Shown here: in pieces, positions 21,396 through 33,065 of the stretch
Numbering within the stretch: position 1 is the first letter of the stretch
How the letters are laid out: each line of letters opens with the position of its first letter
Assembly (NCBI GenBank): GCA_028673005.1
Contig: CM054117.1
Location: forward strand, 992,001 to 1,056,000
Direction of reading: 5' to 3'
Source: Tanypteryx hageni
Lineage: Eukaryota > Arthropoda > Insecta > Odonata > Petaluridae
Length of the DNA stretch: 64,000 bases
Translations under genes and position numbers: made by a program
Notes under the pieces: model-generated
Database searches by the model: none
Told to the model about the DNA's origin: nothing
The model's input: only the letters and a program-made list of their open reading frames with translations

Positions 21396-22641
21396 ACATA
21401 CTAGCTGAAACACCCGGCTACGCTCGGGAAAGTTTTCTTTTAAGTTGCAAACGATTTTTATTATTTATTAATTATGTTAGCTCTGCTTTAAAAATCTTGA
21501 TTTCATTATGGCATTTTGTAAAAACCATATACAGGCATACCTCCATCAACAAAGCCTCTGGCAGCGAAGCTCCTTTTTTACGAAGTTAGCACTTTACTCT
21601 GAAATCTGCACCGAAATGTATTTAAAATACTTAGACGCAAGAGAAAACAAAGATTTTTTTGTTACTACAAACTTTGAGTGATTTTCTTGCAGCCTAACAC
21701 ATTCGCGACATAAGCTATTTTTGCTCTCCATGCCCACAGGCGTAAAATGCAATAAAAATTCATTTTTGATTGTTTTGTTTAACCACCCATCTGGGTATGC
21801 CGTATATATACGTCATGCTGTATTCTCAGCTGTTTGATATGGGAATGTCATAATATTCCGTTACGCAGCTTCTCCGCCAACTAGCTGCATCCTTTTAGTT
21901 TACCATCTTGGCAGTAAATGGGCTTCACTTCTTTATTTGGAAAAGATACGCTTCTCATATTTAGACCCTGACTTTGCTTTGCGGGTTGCATTTCCGTTAC
22001 CCTAATTTTAAAATTAGCAACATTTATATATTATTTATAACATTATTTTTTAAACACTTAGTAATTGTGTAAATTTTTAATGTCTTTATACCATATTTTA
22101 GGAATTTGTGTTGATTAAATGTTATTAACAAATTAAATTTTTATTGTAATAATAAATATATATTAATATTTTAATCCATGTTTTGTGGTAAAAATAGTTT
22201 AAGACACAATTTTCAAGAATAAACAACTCAAATACGGAATAATTAACATATTTTTTAATCGATTTGCGATTTGATTCACCTCAATTGCAATTTAAATGCC
22301 TACCTCCAGTTTCGAAAAATTAAATTAAGAAATAGAGTTCCTTTAATGTTGAAAAATATGTTTTTTAAAATTTCAAATGCTTGTGAGGCGTCTAAATAAG
22401 TTTTTATTGGTTTACCCTAAGAGGTATGCAATCACGCAATACAAACGTTATCATCATTTTCTCCTAATGATATTTTATTTATACCATTTACAAAACACAT
22501 GATGAAATCTAGGAGTGAGATATTATCATTGGAAATACCGGAATTAAATAAACGTAAAAATGTACAAAAAGTGATAAATATATTCACTAATTTTCAAGGT
22601 CACTTTCACATTATTTCTCTCAGGTAGGCGATTACACCCCC
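21396..22641. other. Unassigned; Tigger-like end at 21535
   Basis: A motif CCCGGCTACGCTCGGG at about 21411 can form a short hairpin. At about 21535, CAGGCATACCTCCATCAACAAAG after a TA resembles a Tigger/pogo terminus and may be the edge of a decayed element. The rest is AT-rich with no coding signal. Confidence 0.3.
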
Positions 22642-23500
22642 CAACTCACCCTAACCACCCTTTTTTCCCCAGCATCCATGATATTTTGAGAAATATTTTA
22701 AAAGCCGCCAACTCTATCCTCACATCCTCTCCCCACCAGTAGATCACCGACCCTGTCCTTTCACCAACCTCCTAATTTGGCAAACATTTTATGGAAAAAA
22801 GAAACCCCAGCACCCACTCCTCTGCACCCTGCCGGATCTCACCCCTGCGGTAGACCCCGATGTCTCACATGCCCAATAAACCTCTCCAGCCCCAAAGCTA
22901 ACATCACCTACCCCATAACTTCTCCCACCAACTTCACCACTTGCAACATCATTTACCTCCTGAGATGCACCCAATATCCCACTTTTTATGTTGGCCTCAC
23001 CAACAATCCCCTCAACATCTGCTTGAACTGCCACCGCAACAATGTTATTCTTAAATGCCTGTTTATGAGAACAATCACAACCTAAAATTTAATGATTGCT
23101 TCACGGTGACCATTCGCACTCTCCCCGATAATGCTTTGGCTTCCCACTCCATCAGTGAGAGCTTGCACATATCCATCATCTAAACTCCTTCACTCTCCCT
23201 GGCCTCAACCTTCGCTAGCATTTCACTCTTTTTCTGCCATTCCTCAACCCCTTCCATAACTTACAATCCCCGACTTTTCTAAACTACCCTTCTACCCCTA
23301 TGCCTCCATCCATTGTCACTGCCATCAGTTGTCTCTCCTGTGCTGTGCTGTTTTACGTGTGTCACTTCGACACCCCCAGCAGCTCACCAACCTGAAGTCA
23401 TCTTATTGGCGAGTGCTCAATGGGCTTCCTTATCCCAACAACTTGTTGCCATCCATTTATCCCATTTACCTTTACTCTTCCATAAGCATTTATATATATG
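22642..23500 (+). mobile_element. Penelope-like element fragment (3' part)
   Basis: Starts inside the region equivalent to 50095 of the complete element and runs through the C-terminal coding part and the pseudo-LTR to CATTTATATATA. It is 5'-truncated. Relative to the complete element it lacks the stretch carrying the hammerhead-like motif: CTGTGCTGTTTTACGTGTG replaces about 75 bp. Confidence 0.9.
22777..23085 (+). pseudogene. Penelope GIY-YIG endonuclease fragment
   Basis: The frame reads NILWKKETPAPTPLHPAGSH, then PCGRPRCLTCP (Cys motif) and TCNIIYLLRCTQYPTFYVGLT, the GIY-YIG endonuclease start. It parallels residues ~790-870 of the complete protein at 47891-50716. It ends in a frame change after KCLFMRT. 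A Cys is replaced by Tyr in CTQYP compared with CTQCS in the complete copy. Non-functional. Confidence 0.9.
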
Positions 23501-23504
23501 CCAA

Positions 23505-23880
23505 CTCCCTGCTTAACGCTGTTCCGCATTAATGCTGAAAATTATTTAATGGCTTTTTCCGAATTGCACTCGCGCATTCCACATTAACGCTCTTCAAAAT
23601 TTCTCATGTAATTTACAAAGCCCACTGCGCAGCGCCTCTGCACATTTACAACATATAATACATCAGTATTTGCAGTTGCTTAATGGTTGTGTGTACACTT
23701 TTGGATGTTTTTGTAGGTCAAAATATAGAGTGAACTTTGTTAAAAGTATATTTTCCCTTTAAATAAAAACACCATGAGTGATAACTCAGAGAGCGGAGGA
23801 TGTCAATGTGGGCTAGTTCCCAGTGACAGAGTTGTGGCACGGAGAAACTAACTGGAAGAGCACAGATGGTTTTACTGTGA
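23505..23880 (+). other. Possible Tigger/pogo 5' fragment
   Basis: CCCTGCTTAACGCTGTTCCGC resembles the ends of some Tigger elements, and an ATG at 23774 opens a short frame (MSDNSESGG) that soon stops. No transposase body follows; a minus-strand Penelope fragment begins at about 23890. Confidence 0.25.
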
Positions 23881-23889
23881 AGCAGTTAT

Positions 23890-24640
23890 TGAAGGGAAGG
23901 GAGTGGGTTAATGCATGGTCAGCCACCGGAAGGGGCGCCTAAGAGCGATCCTATTTTGATAGCTGTTTATACAGATATTAAGGGGTGTGGTTGTGAGGCC
24001 TATGTAGAACGCAGGGCATTGAGTACAAGTGAGAAGATATATTACGTTTTTGGAGGTACAAGTGCCACGGGATGAGATTGGATATGAGATTTGGGTAACA
24101 GGACTGGTAAATGAGGAAGAAGTAACTAAGATGGGGCAAGTGAGGTATCATGATCTTTTACAAGGGAAGGACCCTGTGGGGGAAGGTGGAGGACTGGTGG
24201 GGAGTTCCTTGCACCATAGCAGGTTGCCAAGATTCCTGGGTCGGCGGAAGGATATCATGGGAGGCTTAGGGAAGAGTAGCATTGTTGTGGGTGTGTTAAG
24301 GTAAATTGGATGAGCGGCAGCAAGGATGTTATTTAGGGCTTCATGCAGCCCCATGTGAAAGGTTGTAGTGAGAGTCAGGGGAGCTTGTTTGAGTGGGTGG
24401 GTTCAGGTTTGGTGTGTCTGGAAGTGGGGGAGATGGCGAGATGTATTTCATTGCGGACTAAGTTGGCAGGGTAGCCTCGATTGAGAAAAGCTTCAAGGAG
24501 TAAGGTGCAATAATCGGAGAGCGAGGTGCTATCCGAGCAGATTCTAAAGCCATGCCGTGAGATTTCTTGGTATGTTGTGGGTGGCAGTTGGTGTAATGGA
24601 AGTATTGTAGGCGGTTGTAAAACCTTGAAGAACATATTTT
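23890..24640 (-). pseudogene. Penelope-like element fragment, minus strand
   Basis: Minus-strand reading with frame changes gives, in order, GFRICSDSTSLSDYCTLLLE, AFLNRGYPANLV, MISFRRPRNLGNLLW, FPCKRS, and at the 3' side NVIYLLTCTQCPAFYIGLTT (GIY-YIG). These match residues ~680-870 of the complete Penelope protein but at clearly lower identity than the copy at 22.7 kb, so this is another family. The RT catalytic core is absent. Confidence 0.85.
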
Positions 24641-24754
24641 GCAATGTTGTTACATGTTGTACATTTGCGTATGTTCAGTTGCCAACAGATGGAGATAACG
24701 TAGTCAAATGCAATTCAAAGTTACAATTATTTTTTGTAGCTCTCAATAGTAATA

Positions 24755-26586
24755 CAGTAAAACCTCTACCTTACGAACCCCTTTATAGTGAAGACCTCCG
24801 AATAACAAACAATTGACAGGGTCCCGCCAAACTTGTATACAAAATCCCTAATTATAACCTCTTTACTACGAACTTCCGTACTACGAAAACTTCCAAACAA
24901 CGAAGGAAAAAAGTGGTCCCTTCCGTTTTTATTTACCTCTTTAGAACGAAATTTTGCTCGCTAAACATTTTTTTCAGTTACATAAGTATGGAAAACTATT
25001 GAAAACAGTCGCCAACGCGCCAATTAGCGTTAAGCTTACAACAAGCCAATCATAGCACGTTTTCTAGCATGATGACGTATTTCCTGTGTTTCCGGCATTC
25101 TCGCGCCATTGACCGGTGTGTCCTAGGTGAGAGAAGGCATTAAATATCAATTCCTTTTGATATTTAGTGCTTAATGGTGGTTCACAACGATGGCGGAAAA
25201 TGCAACCCTCCTTAAATGGAACCTCTTGCAGGCAATGCAATGGCTTTGCATTTCATGGGAAGCCGTCTCACCGTCAAACGTAAAAAACTGCTATGCAAGG
25301 GCGGGATTTTTTTGTGATTCCATTGCAAGTGAGGAGTGTGTGGAACCTGAGGGAGAAGGGTGGGAGGAATTAAGGGCAGGTTTAAATTTAAACTCGGCGT
25401 CTTTTCAAGATTTTGCCCATGTAGATGACAATTTGTTGACCTGCTCTGTGGAAAGTGAGGATCCTGAAGGGGTAGAAGTGTCCAATATGGAGGAAGACGG
25501 AGAATTGGAGTTGGTGCGGCCGAAGTCGAGCGACGTATGTGCAGCACTGGATGTAGTGGAAAGATATTTACTCTCATCCGAGAGTTGTAGTGCTGCAGCT
25601 ATGCACGCTTTCAGGGAAGTGGAGACTGCCGTTTCCCGAGAATTTACGAAGAATTTAAAACAGAAAAAAATACTCGTTTTTTAAAAAATGTTGATTTATT
25701 AATAAATCTTTTAAAAAAAGTGTTGTATTTGAAATCATTCCCGATTAAATTAATCCCCTAATCCTTTTAGAGAGAATTTCAACAAAAGAATGCAGCAATG
25801 AGGTATGTATCATGGTGAGGTGGTTCCTATGCACTTTTTTGTGATAGATAATTTATTCGTCAGAGACGGAGCTGGAGTGTTGTTAAGAATGTTAGTGAAA
25901 AATATTGGAGTCTTGATTTGGAGTGCCAACGACAGTTAGTGCTTTCTTATGGGGAAAATGCTGCTTTCTTTCATTTCGTTTTGAAATATTTGCAACCGCT
26001 CCGTGGTGGTCAAATAGTAGTTTATTAATTGGCGTTAAGAAGTGGCGTTGCTGTCAACATTTTTTATAAACTTAGCGACTCAACAGATGCTTTAGGATAG
26101 GCTCAGCGAGTATCACGCATTGCAACCTCGAAAAAAGTCGCATAATAAAAAATTGCAGAGGATGTTTTCCTGCAGAACCTGCCAATCAATGCTAGAAAAA
26201 ATAACATTGCATTTCCGAGTTATTGCCACTGTCAAACATTGCAAAATGAGATGAATGAAAGTGGCCCTTTTTCCCATAAGAAAGCATTGTGTCGTCGGAG
26301 CTTCAAATCAATATGGCCGATTATTAAACATTGAGGACACGTTTTGAATATCGTCCACTTATGCGATACTTTTTCCTGAAAAGATGTAATGGGCATAATT
26401 TAGTAGAGTTACTCCGTTTCTGAGCATATGCCTTCATTTGGATAGCCCCGTTGCTCCCGTATAATCTAACAGGCAATGTGCCCCTGAAGTTATGCAATGC
26501 CCAATAACCTCCAATCAACGAATTTCCGAATAACGAATAGACGAAAAATTGGGTCCCTTGATATTCGTTAATGAGAGGTTTTACTG
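24755..26586 (+). mobile_element. Tigger/pogo-type DNA transposon, internally deleted
   Basis: A 1832-bp element with ends CAGTAAAACCTCTACCTTACGAA and the complement of CAGTAAAACCTCTCATTAACGAA. It is flanked by TA (24753-24754 and 26587-26588). It carries only the C-terminal part of a transposase, so it lacks the HTH and most of the DDE domain. Confidence 0.9.
25190..25684 (+). pseudogene. Tigger/Jerky-type transposase C-terminal part
   Basis: A 164-codon frame. Residues ~10-50 (LLQAMQWLCISWEAVSPSNV, then NCYARAGF) match the segment after the DDE domain in Tigger/Jerky transposases. This is followed by an acidic linker (VDDNLLTC, EEDGELELV) and a C-terminal helix region with ALDVVERYLLSSE. 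Complete relatives have an N-terminal HTH and a DDE domain, both missing here. The frame is still open, but the upstream start is probably just an internal Met. Confidence 0.8.
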
Positions 26587-26639
26587 TATAAGTAATAATG
26601 CTTAAATTAACTACTGCACAAAATTAATTTTCCAACTGC

Positions 26640-27152
26640 ACATTGGACTTTAAAGCTGCATAAATTTGTTAGAGCTGCACTTTAAAATAGGGCCTCATTT
26701 GAACCAGTCCTTTGCAGAAAGTATCAGCATCCATGGTCATCATAATCTTTGAGGTCTTGAAATACGACTCAATTTTACTCTGAACAAATTTTGGTTATTT
26801 AGCTGACAAAGCTTCATCAGATGTCCCTCTCCTGAGGTGTTTAAAGATCCTGAACATTGTTTAACTGCTTCAGCCTTCAGTTTTGTTTCATGTTCTTGGT
26901 CTTTTTTTTGCCATTGAGGCCTCGTAGTATTTGTGATGGTTGCATTTTACATGGCGCCAAAGGTTGAAACATTTTACGGCACTCAACTCAGTTGTCTTCA
27001 AAACTTGCAAGTCGCTCATTTCTTCTTTTTTCTGAAATCCAAAATGATTTTTTCGTGGTTTCGAACTCGAAAGTGAAGAAGCTGTCGAGATCTTTTTAGG
27101 TCAATCAGCTATCAATCATTGGTGCTGGTTTTGAATCTTTCTTTGTCGCCAT
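26640..27152 (-). pseudogene. hAT transposase N-terminus with BED-type finger, decayed
   Basis: From an ATG at 27152 (MATKKDSKPAPM) the minus strand passes through stops to a block VKCFNLWRHVKCNHHKYYEA, which resembles the second half of a BED zinc finger (LxRH...H). In another frame it continues to SKIESYFKTSKIMMTM, typical of the segment after the finger in hAT transposases. The catalytic region is not found. Confidence 0.5.
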
Positions 27153-27684
27153 GGTCCTGGAGTATTGAAATTGAAGTGTACTTCTTGTTACATTGTTTCT
27201 AAAAAAATTGAGTGAGTTGAACTACAATTGCTTACCCTTATGTGAAAGAATGTTTCAGCAATGAAGATGTCAAATATTCAGCCAGAACACCTGTGATGAA
27301 ACGACGGTGTGAACACTTAACTCTGTCCATTTTTGCACAAAATTGGGAAAATCAAAAAATTTCAAAATTAATTAATCCTGTAACACAAGAATTGAGCCAA
27401 ACCAAAAATTAATCACATAATTTGGATTATGGATTGTAAAATTCTGAAACACTCTGATCAAAGATCGTACGTGAGACGTACATGTATGGAAAAGTGCCAC
27501 TGTCTCCCCTGACTTAGAAATTAACTGAGCGAATTACAGACATTAATGGGTGTATATGTGAATTTGAGAATATTTTTGTGAATGTTAAGAACATTTTTAC
27601 TTTCTCCATATATGCAGTATAGAGAAAGTATTGTTTTCATGAAAAAAATCAAATTCGAGATTTCAACGGAAATACATGTTTTAA

Positions 27685-28844
27685 CCCCTAAGCGTCATCC
27701 TGCGTATGCAGGATGAAACTTCATATTTGGTCGTCCTGTGTACTGAGTACGCCGCGAAGATCGCTGTATTTATTTATTTTTTGACTCAATATATTTTCTT
27801 AAATCTGAAAAACCTTTATATATTTCAAGAGTCAACTTGGTCCTTCCTCTTTTACACAATTCTGCAATTTTTACTATATTTATTTTCCTTTATTATAGGT
27901 TAAATATTGACTGCATTTTCGTGAAGTTTTGTGAATTAGGGAATTGCGGTTGCTATAAAAAACCTATTTTATGTCTAGACGAACCGAATCTCTGCTCAAA
28001 AGCTACTATGAAGTAGAAGGAGATATAGGGACTGTGCTTTTAGAGGTCTCTCACTCTTGAAATGAATATCTTTTTCATGTGTGTCATCACTTCAGAACTG
28101 TATGGAAAGAGAATAAGAAGGGTCATTGGGACTGGGCCATGTGCTTGGTTAGGCATTTTTCGAGGGCAATATTTTCAGAGAGAGATAATAGGATCTTTGT
28201 ATGCACTTATTTATGTCATTACACAAACATGACCATTCCATGATATATACGATTCAATATAGGGTCCGAAAGCATGAGCCAAGCATGAAAAATATTCTCT
28301 CTTCACGTCGGAGAAGTTAATCTGAGGAAAACTTTTATGCTGTGTGGATGCTGATTTTTTTTCTGTAGATACTTGATATTTTAATTGTTAAGTTATTTAA
28401 AAATATATCTCCTAAGTTATCATGGTGTCAATCAGTAGAAAAAGGCAAGCAACTACACATGATGAAAAGGTGATTGAAACATTACTTGAAAGTGATTTGG
28501 AAGATAGCGTTTAGAGTGAAGTGAGAATTATTGTGAAGATCATGCTCAAATTGATTCACTAATACACAATGATAGTGAGCAGGAGGAGGATAATATAGAA
28601 GACTTGGTATAGGAGGGCATGGTCAATTACGTTGGAGGAAAGGAAAATTTTATTGGTGAATATGGACCTCAAAAGATGGCTAAGAGTTTGACTTATGCTG
28701 TTGATATTTTTCAATGAGGAATTTTTTCTAAGTATTGTAAATGAAACCAATCTATATGCAGAACAATATATAAAATCAAGTGGGCATATATTTTCGTTGA
28801 AATCGAGAATTTTATTGTGGAAACCAGTTACAGTGGAAGAACTA
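27685..28844 (+). mobile_element. piggyBac 5' region, interrupted by a pogo element
   Basis: After a TTAA (27681-27684) the sequence starts CCCCTAAGCGTCATCCTGC, a plausible piggyBac terminus. A leader related to 13700-14060 follows, then an N-terminal coding region (MVSISRKRQATTHDEKVIE, LLESDLED). Farther on, NLYAEQYIKSSG and LLWKPVTVEEL match the start of the piggyBac core domain. The reading stops where a pogo element inserted at 28845. I could not find the continuation beyond 30583. Confidence 0.7.
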
Positions 28845-30581
28845 CCGTATTTACCCGAAAGGAAGACAAGGTTTTTTCACTAAAATGCCATTAAAAATAT
28901 TAGGTATCGTCTTAGAATGGAGTATGACGATTTAAGGTGAGAATACACTCCTATTAAAATGCACCATGAAATGCCCAGATGTCAAGTATATGTCCGTTAA
29001 AATATTTATTATTGCATCAAGTACTACAATGTATTTAATTAATTACTACAATACTTTAAAAATTTCAGGTCAAATTTCTTAAAATTGCTCCCACAGACCA
29101 ATGGTTCCACTTCAGCGGTAGGGAAGTGTTTCAAGCTGGGTAGATAATCGCGTGACTAGTTAAAAAAATGACTACAGCTGGGCGGTTCTGTGCGTAATAT
29201 GAAACACAAAGTCATGTAGGCATCAATTAAGGTGTTTAGTAAAACAATGTAAACAAGAATGATACAATTTAAACGTATCTACTACAATTTAAACATGATG
29301 CTTTGCGTTTGGTATGCCAATGGCAGACGTAAAGTGGACGTGAGTTTCAGAGTGTAGAAAATTTATGAGAGCACTTGAGTAGTACACACTTTGCTGAATT
29401 TTAAAGTGAAATAGTGACAAGTTATTATTTATAACTTTTAAATAAGATACCCCAAAAAAGTGGCAGATCGTGTAGAGAAAAAAGAAACTGTGGTAAGATT
29501 GAATGTATCAAAAGGAATTATAAGAAATTACAACAGAAATTTGAAGTTAATGGTGGTGTGCTATGCTGAAGAAACAAATGACTGTGCAGCAGGTTTTAGC
29601 CTGCGATGAAGAACTTCACTTTGCCAGCGTCTAAGTTCTGACTTCACAGACAAACTAATAACTTTTCTGAGGCAAGTAATTCGGTTGCGGAAATGGCACT
29701 ATTACCTTCCGAGCCAAATGGGAAATGCAGATGAGACACCCATTTACTTCGACATGCCAACCAAATCAACAGTCAACGAAAAAAGTGCAAAAAATGTCAT
29801 CATAAAAACTTCCGGGAATGAAAAACTGCACATTACTGTAATGCTGGCTGTATTAGCAGACGGAACCAAGTTGCCGCCATATGTTATTTTAAAATACAAA
29901 ACAGTGCCTAAGGAAGTACTACCAAATGGAATAATTGTTAAATGTCAAGGCCAAGGATGGATGTCAGCTGATTTAATGAAAGAGTGGCTAAGCATAGTGT
30001 GGAATAGACGACCTGAGGCACTTTTAAGGCAGACAGCAATGCTCGTCTTGGATGCATTCAAAGGCCACCTTACAGAGGAAGTTCAAAATACCCTTCAAGG
30101 TATGAATACTGACCTTGTACTTATACCAGGAGGTATGACATTACAAATTCAAGTGCTAGATGTTGTAGTGATGAAGCCATTTAAGAATTACATAGTCATT
30201 TTATTCGGAATGGCTTTTGGCAGGGGACCATGCGTTAACTCCTACAGAGAAAATTAAGAAGCCCAGTATACCACTTCTCTGGATTTGGATCATTGCAGCA
30301 TGGAAAAAAATAATCCCAATAGTATTTCAAGAGGGTTCAAGAAATGCTGGATATCAAATTCCATGGACAGTATGGAAGACGACTTGTTCGAATTTGAATA
30401 AGTTGTGATGAATGAACAGGACAGCAAGAATAAAGGAAGGAAACAGAGGAGAGGGAGATGCATGTAGTAAATTTACTTTTTTTATTCATCCTCTTAATGT
30501 TAGCTTGTTAAACATATATATAAGTTTTTTGTAAGTGAACCAAATTTTTTTAGGGGTCGTCTTCCTTTCGGCTAAATACGG
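28845..30581 (+). mobile_element. pogo-family DNA transposon
   Basis: A 1737-bp element with ends CCGTATTTACCCGAAAGGAAGAC and the complement of CCGTATTTAGCCGAAAGGAAGAC, flanked by TA at 28843-28844 and 30582-30583. It is nested in the piggyBac remnant. It carries a nearly full but frameshifted transposase. Confidence 0.9.
29462..30408 (+). pseudogene. pogo (POGK-like) transposase, frameshifted
   Basis: Upstream (29462-29690) is a decayed HTH region with stops. The main frame 29685-30257 is the DDE_1 domain: MGNADETPIYFDMPTKSTVN with the first Asp, TSGNEKLHITVMLAVLADGT, KGHLTEEVQNTL preceded by MLVLDAF with the second Asp, and VLIPGGMTLQIQVLDV. A frameshift near 30215 moves the C-terminus to the frame with GDHALTPTEKIKKPSI. 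The closest known type is the POGK/Tigger branch of Tc1/mariner. The protein would bind its terminal repeats and move at TA sites, but this copy is broken. Confidence 0.85.
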
Positions 30582-30831
30582 TACTTACATAAACTTAAAT
30601 GCAAGATGATATTTTAGTATAATGGGATAAATAATAAATAGAATGCATAGGGAATAATGATACGCATGCTCAACTAGTCCTTTTTCTTCTGCAACACTTT
30701 TTGCCTCGTACATTACAATTTTGATCGATATAGCAATATCAAACTTCCTGCTCTACTATCCATCATTTCCTCTAGTTGTGGCCATTTAAGACTGTTTCTC
30801 TTATACAGTCAGCTTCAGTTTTTCCTCATTA

Positions 30832-32076
30832 CCGTAAATACCCGCGTATAATGCGCTTTTTTTCGAAATAATTGAGTTATAAATTAGGATGCATGTTATA
30901 CGAGGGTACATGATCTTCCTATTTTTATTTTACACCATATTTCCACAATTTCGGTACATTAATTACTGCCCGGGTATCCTCATATTTTTATTGGTGATTT
31001 TTACGAAAAGTAAGATAGATAATAGTAAAAATTTATTAACTAATTCTATAAACATACATTAATTAGATTTAAAAAGAATCAATTCAGTATTTATTCATTT
31101 TAAAAGCAAAGAAATTCTTCGTCACTGGACCATTTTTCTTCAATGTTGTTATTGGAATCGTCATCTTCGGTATCCTCCATTGCCATGGCGCTGTCATCCT
31201 CCCACACCATATCACCTTCACTACCATCTAAACTATTACTGATGCAACATTTCTTAAAACCTTTTATAATAACATCCGTGGACAATTCATTCCACGTATT
31301 CTCACATTTCACTGTATATGATTTGCTACATTGTAACTCACCTTTCCTTTTGTTAGCACAATGAGGAGCTATTTTACGCATGACGACACCCTACACCGGC
31401 ACCCAGTTTGGTGGTGAGGTACTGTTACTACTTACAATTAGCAACAATGGCAGCTGATACCTTTGAGTACGCTGGGAGTTGATGCTTCTTGTAGAACTAC
31501 CATCAAGTTATCGTTCCCTACTTTTCTCTCAGCATTCATACGTGATTTATTCTTGATTCTTCGAGTCTGTAGTTATCTATGGTATTTGCTATTGTTTTTA
31601 CATGCTCCAGAGTGTTCTAATAAGGGTAAAACTGAAGGTTGGGCGAACCCACCCACCTCAGGCGTGCCAAAAACATATGTCAAAAACTTTACACAGGATT
31701 ATCGTCATTCCTTCATTTTATTAGCTCAAACAATGTCATATGCCATACTATGAAATTAATATAATTCGATTTATTGTGTATGTCCTAATATCACCTTGTA
31801 AGTAAACATAGAGTATGTAATGATAGTTAGCTGATGTTCAATTGGAACGTTATTCAAAAATTTCATTTCGCACTTTCATTATGTTACCAATACAATACCA
31901 ATAATTCGATCATTGCTTTAGACCACATTACACCATCCACTTTATTCTGGAACGGTAACGCTAAAAAAAAATCGGTTCGTGCTATACGCGGGTGTATAGA
32001 AAAATCATAGATTACGAGGCTGAAAACTCCCCTGCGCATTATACGAGGGTGTGCATTATATGCCGGATATTTATGG
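30832..32076 (-). mobile_element. Second pogo-type element, internally deleted
   Basis: Ends are CCGTAAATACCCGCGTATAATGCGC and the complement of CCATAAATATCCGGCATATAATGC, flanked by TA at 30830-30831 and 32077-32078 (1245 bp). It carries only a transposase C-terminus on the minus strand. Its ends differ from those of the element at 28845. The flanking stretch 30650-30830 has, on the minus strand, a trace of a CENP-B-like HTH (WPQLEEMMDS). Confidence 0.85.
31100..31381 (-). pseudogene. pogo transposase C-terminal fragment
   Basis: The minus-strand frame reads TWNELSTDVIIKGFKKCCIS, then NSLDGSEGDMVWEDD and a Glu/Asp-rich tail ending EEFLCF. This matches the C-terminal helix and acidic tail found in pogo transposases; the copy at 30.3 kb has GFKKCWISNSMDSMEDD in an alternative frame. 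The DDE domain is missing. Confidence 0.8.
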
Positions 32077-33065
32077 TATCTCCATTCATGGATCATTTTT
32101 TCTGTGGGACATGGATTGAAATGACATGCTGCTGCTTAGTTTCCATGCTATTTGCATATTGAATCACCTGAAGCTTACAGCTAATACTGTAGACTTATAA
32201 GATGAAAAGGAAGTAATGATTTGAGAGTTGAATCAATTAAAAATAATATAGAAACAGGGGCATGCTAAGTTCAAGAAAAATTTATAATTGATACAAAATA
32301 GGACAGATTTTTAACACATTAGCCACTGAGAAAGGAGATTTCTGCTTTTTGAACATTTATGTATTAAATCAATTTAATTGGTTTTAATTCTAAGTATTTG
32401 ATGGTAGCTGTTTTTATGATGATTTTGGTGATAATTAGGGTATTGTATGAAATACGTAAGTAATATATATCGCATGCGCTCTCTTTTCCCCTCCTATCCT
32501 TGACATGATTTTCAATGGGAATTTTGGAGTCGTTTACCACGATTTTGCACAAGACCCTTTTTAGGAACATACCTATCTCTCGCGCTTACCCGTGATTTTA
32601 TCCATTTAGGAACGCATCACTTTCTATAGCATTGCTCTTATGTAAAAATGTTTCGCAATGTGCTGATTCGCGATACGCTCTTGTTTTTTCCGAACACAAC
32701 CCGAGCGTATTGCGAGGTATACCTGTATTAGTCATACTCAGAGGTGATCACATAAAAGACCTGGTCCACAAAGGTGTGCACTGTATTTAAATGTTGGGCT
32801 AAGAAATAATGGATGAAGCTAAAAACTCAAATAAAAATGTATGAAACAATTTCAGATTACAGAGGTAAAAATATTTTAAGGAAATACTATGATTAGCACA
32901 AAAATATAAAATTTTTAATATCAACGCCACGATTCCAAATGCATAGACGAATATTATACAGGCAATTTTAATCTTCACTGACCCACAACTGAAATAATTC
33001 AAATTGTCTTGCTTTGCCAAATTTTTATTACTATATATATTCTAGATTGGTGTACGATATTTTAC
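32077..33065. other. Intron-like or intergenic; Tigger-like end at 32730
   Basis: Probably within the intron downstream of DUSP11 exon 4. The stretch 32560-32730 ends GCGTATTGCGAGGTATACCTG before TA, resembling an inverted Tigger terminus, so a small non-autonomous element is likely. No DUSP11 exon was recognised here. Confidence 0.35.

Noticed and set aside
25212..25577. Antisense frame opposite the Tigger C-terminus
   Set aside because: Pro/His/Leu-rich shadow of the acidic sense frame.
30650..30830. pogo HTH belonging to the element at 30832-32076
   Set aside because: It lies outside the TA-bounded element and in the wrong order relative to the C-terminus, so it is only noted as a separate trace.
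32340..32570. Additional DUSP11 exon in the minus-strand frame
   Set aside because: No match to DUSP11 and no proper splice borders; the sequence resembles a decayed DNA-element end.
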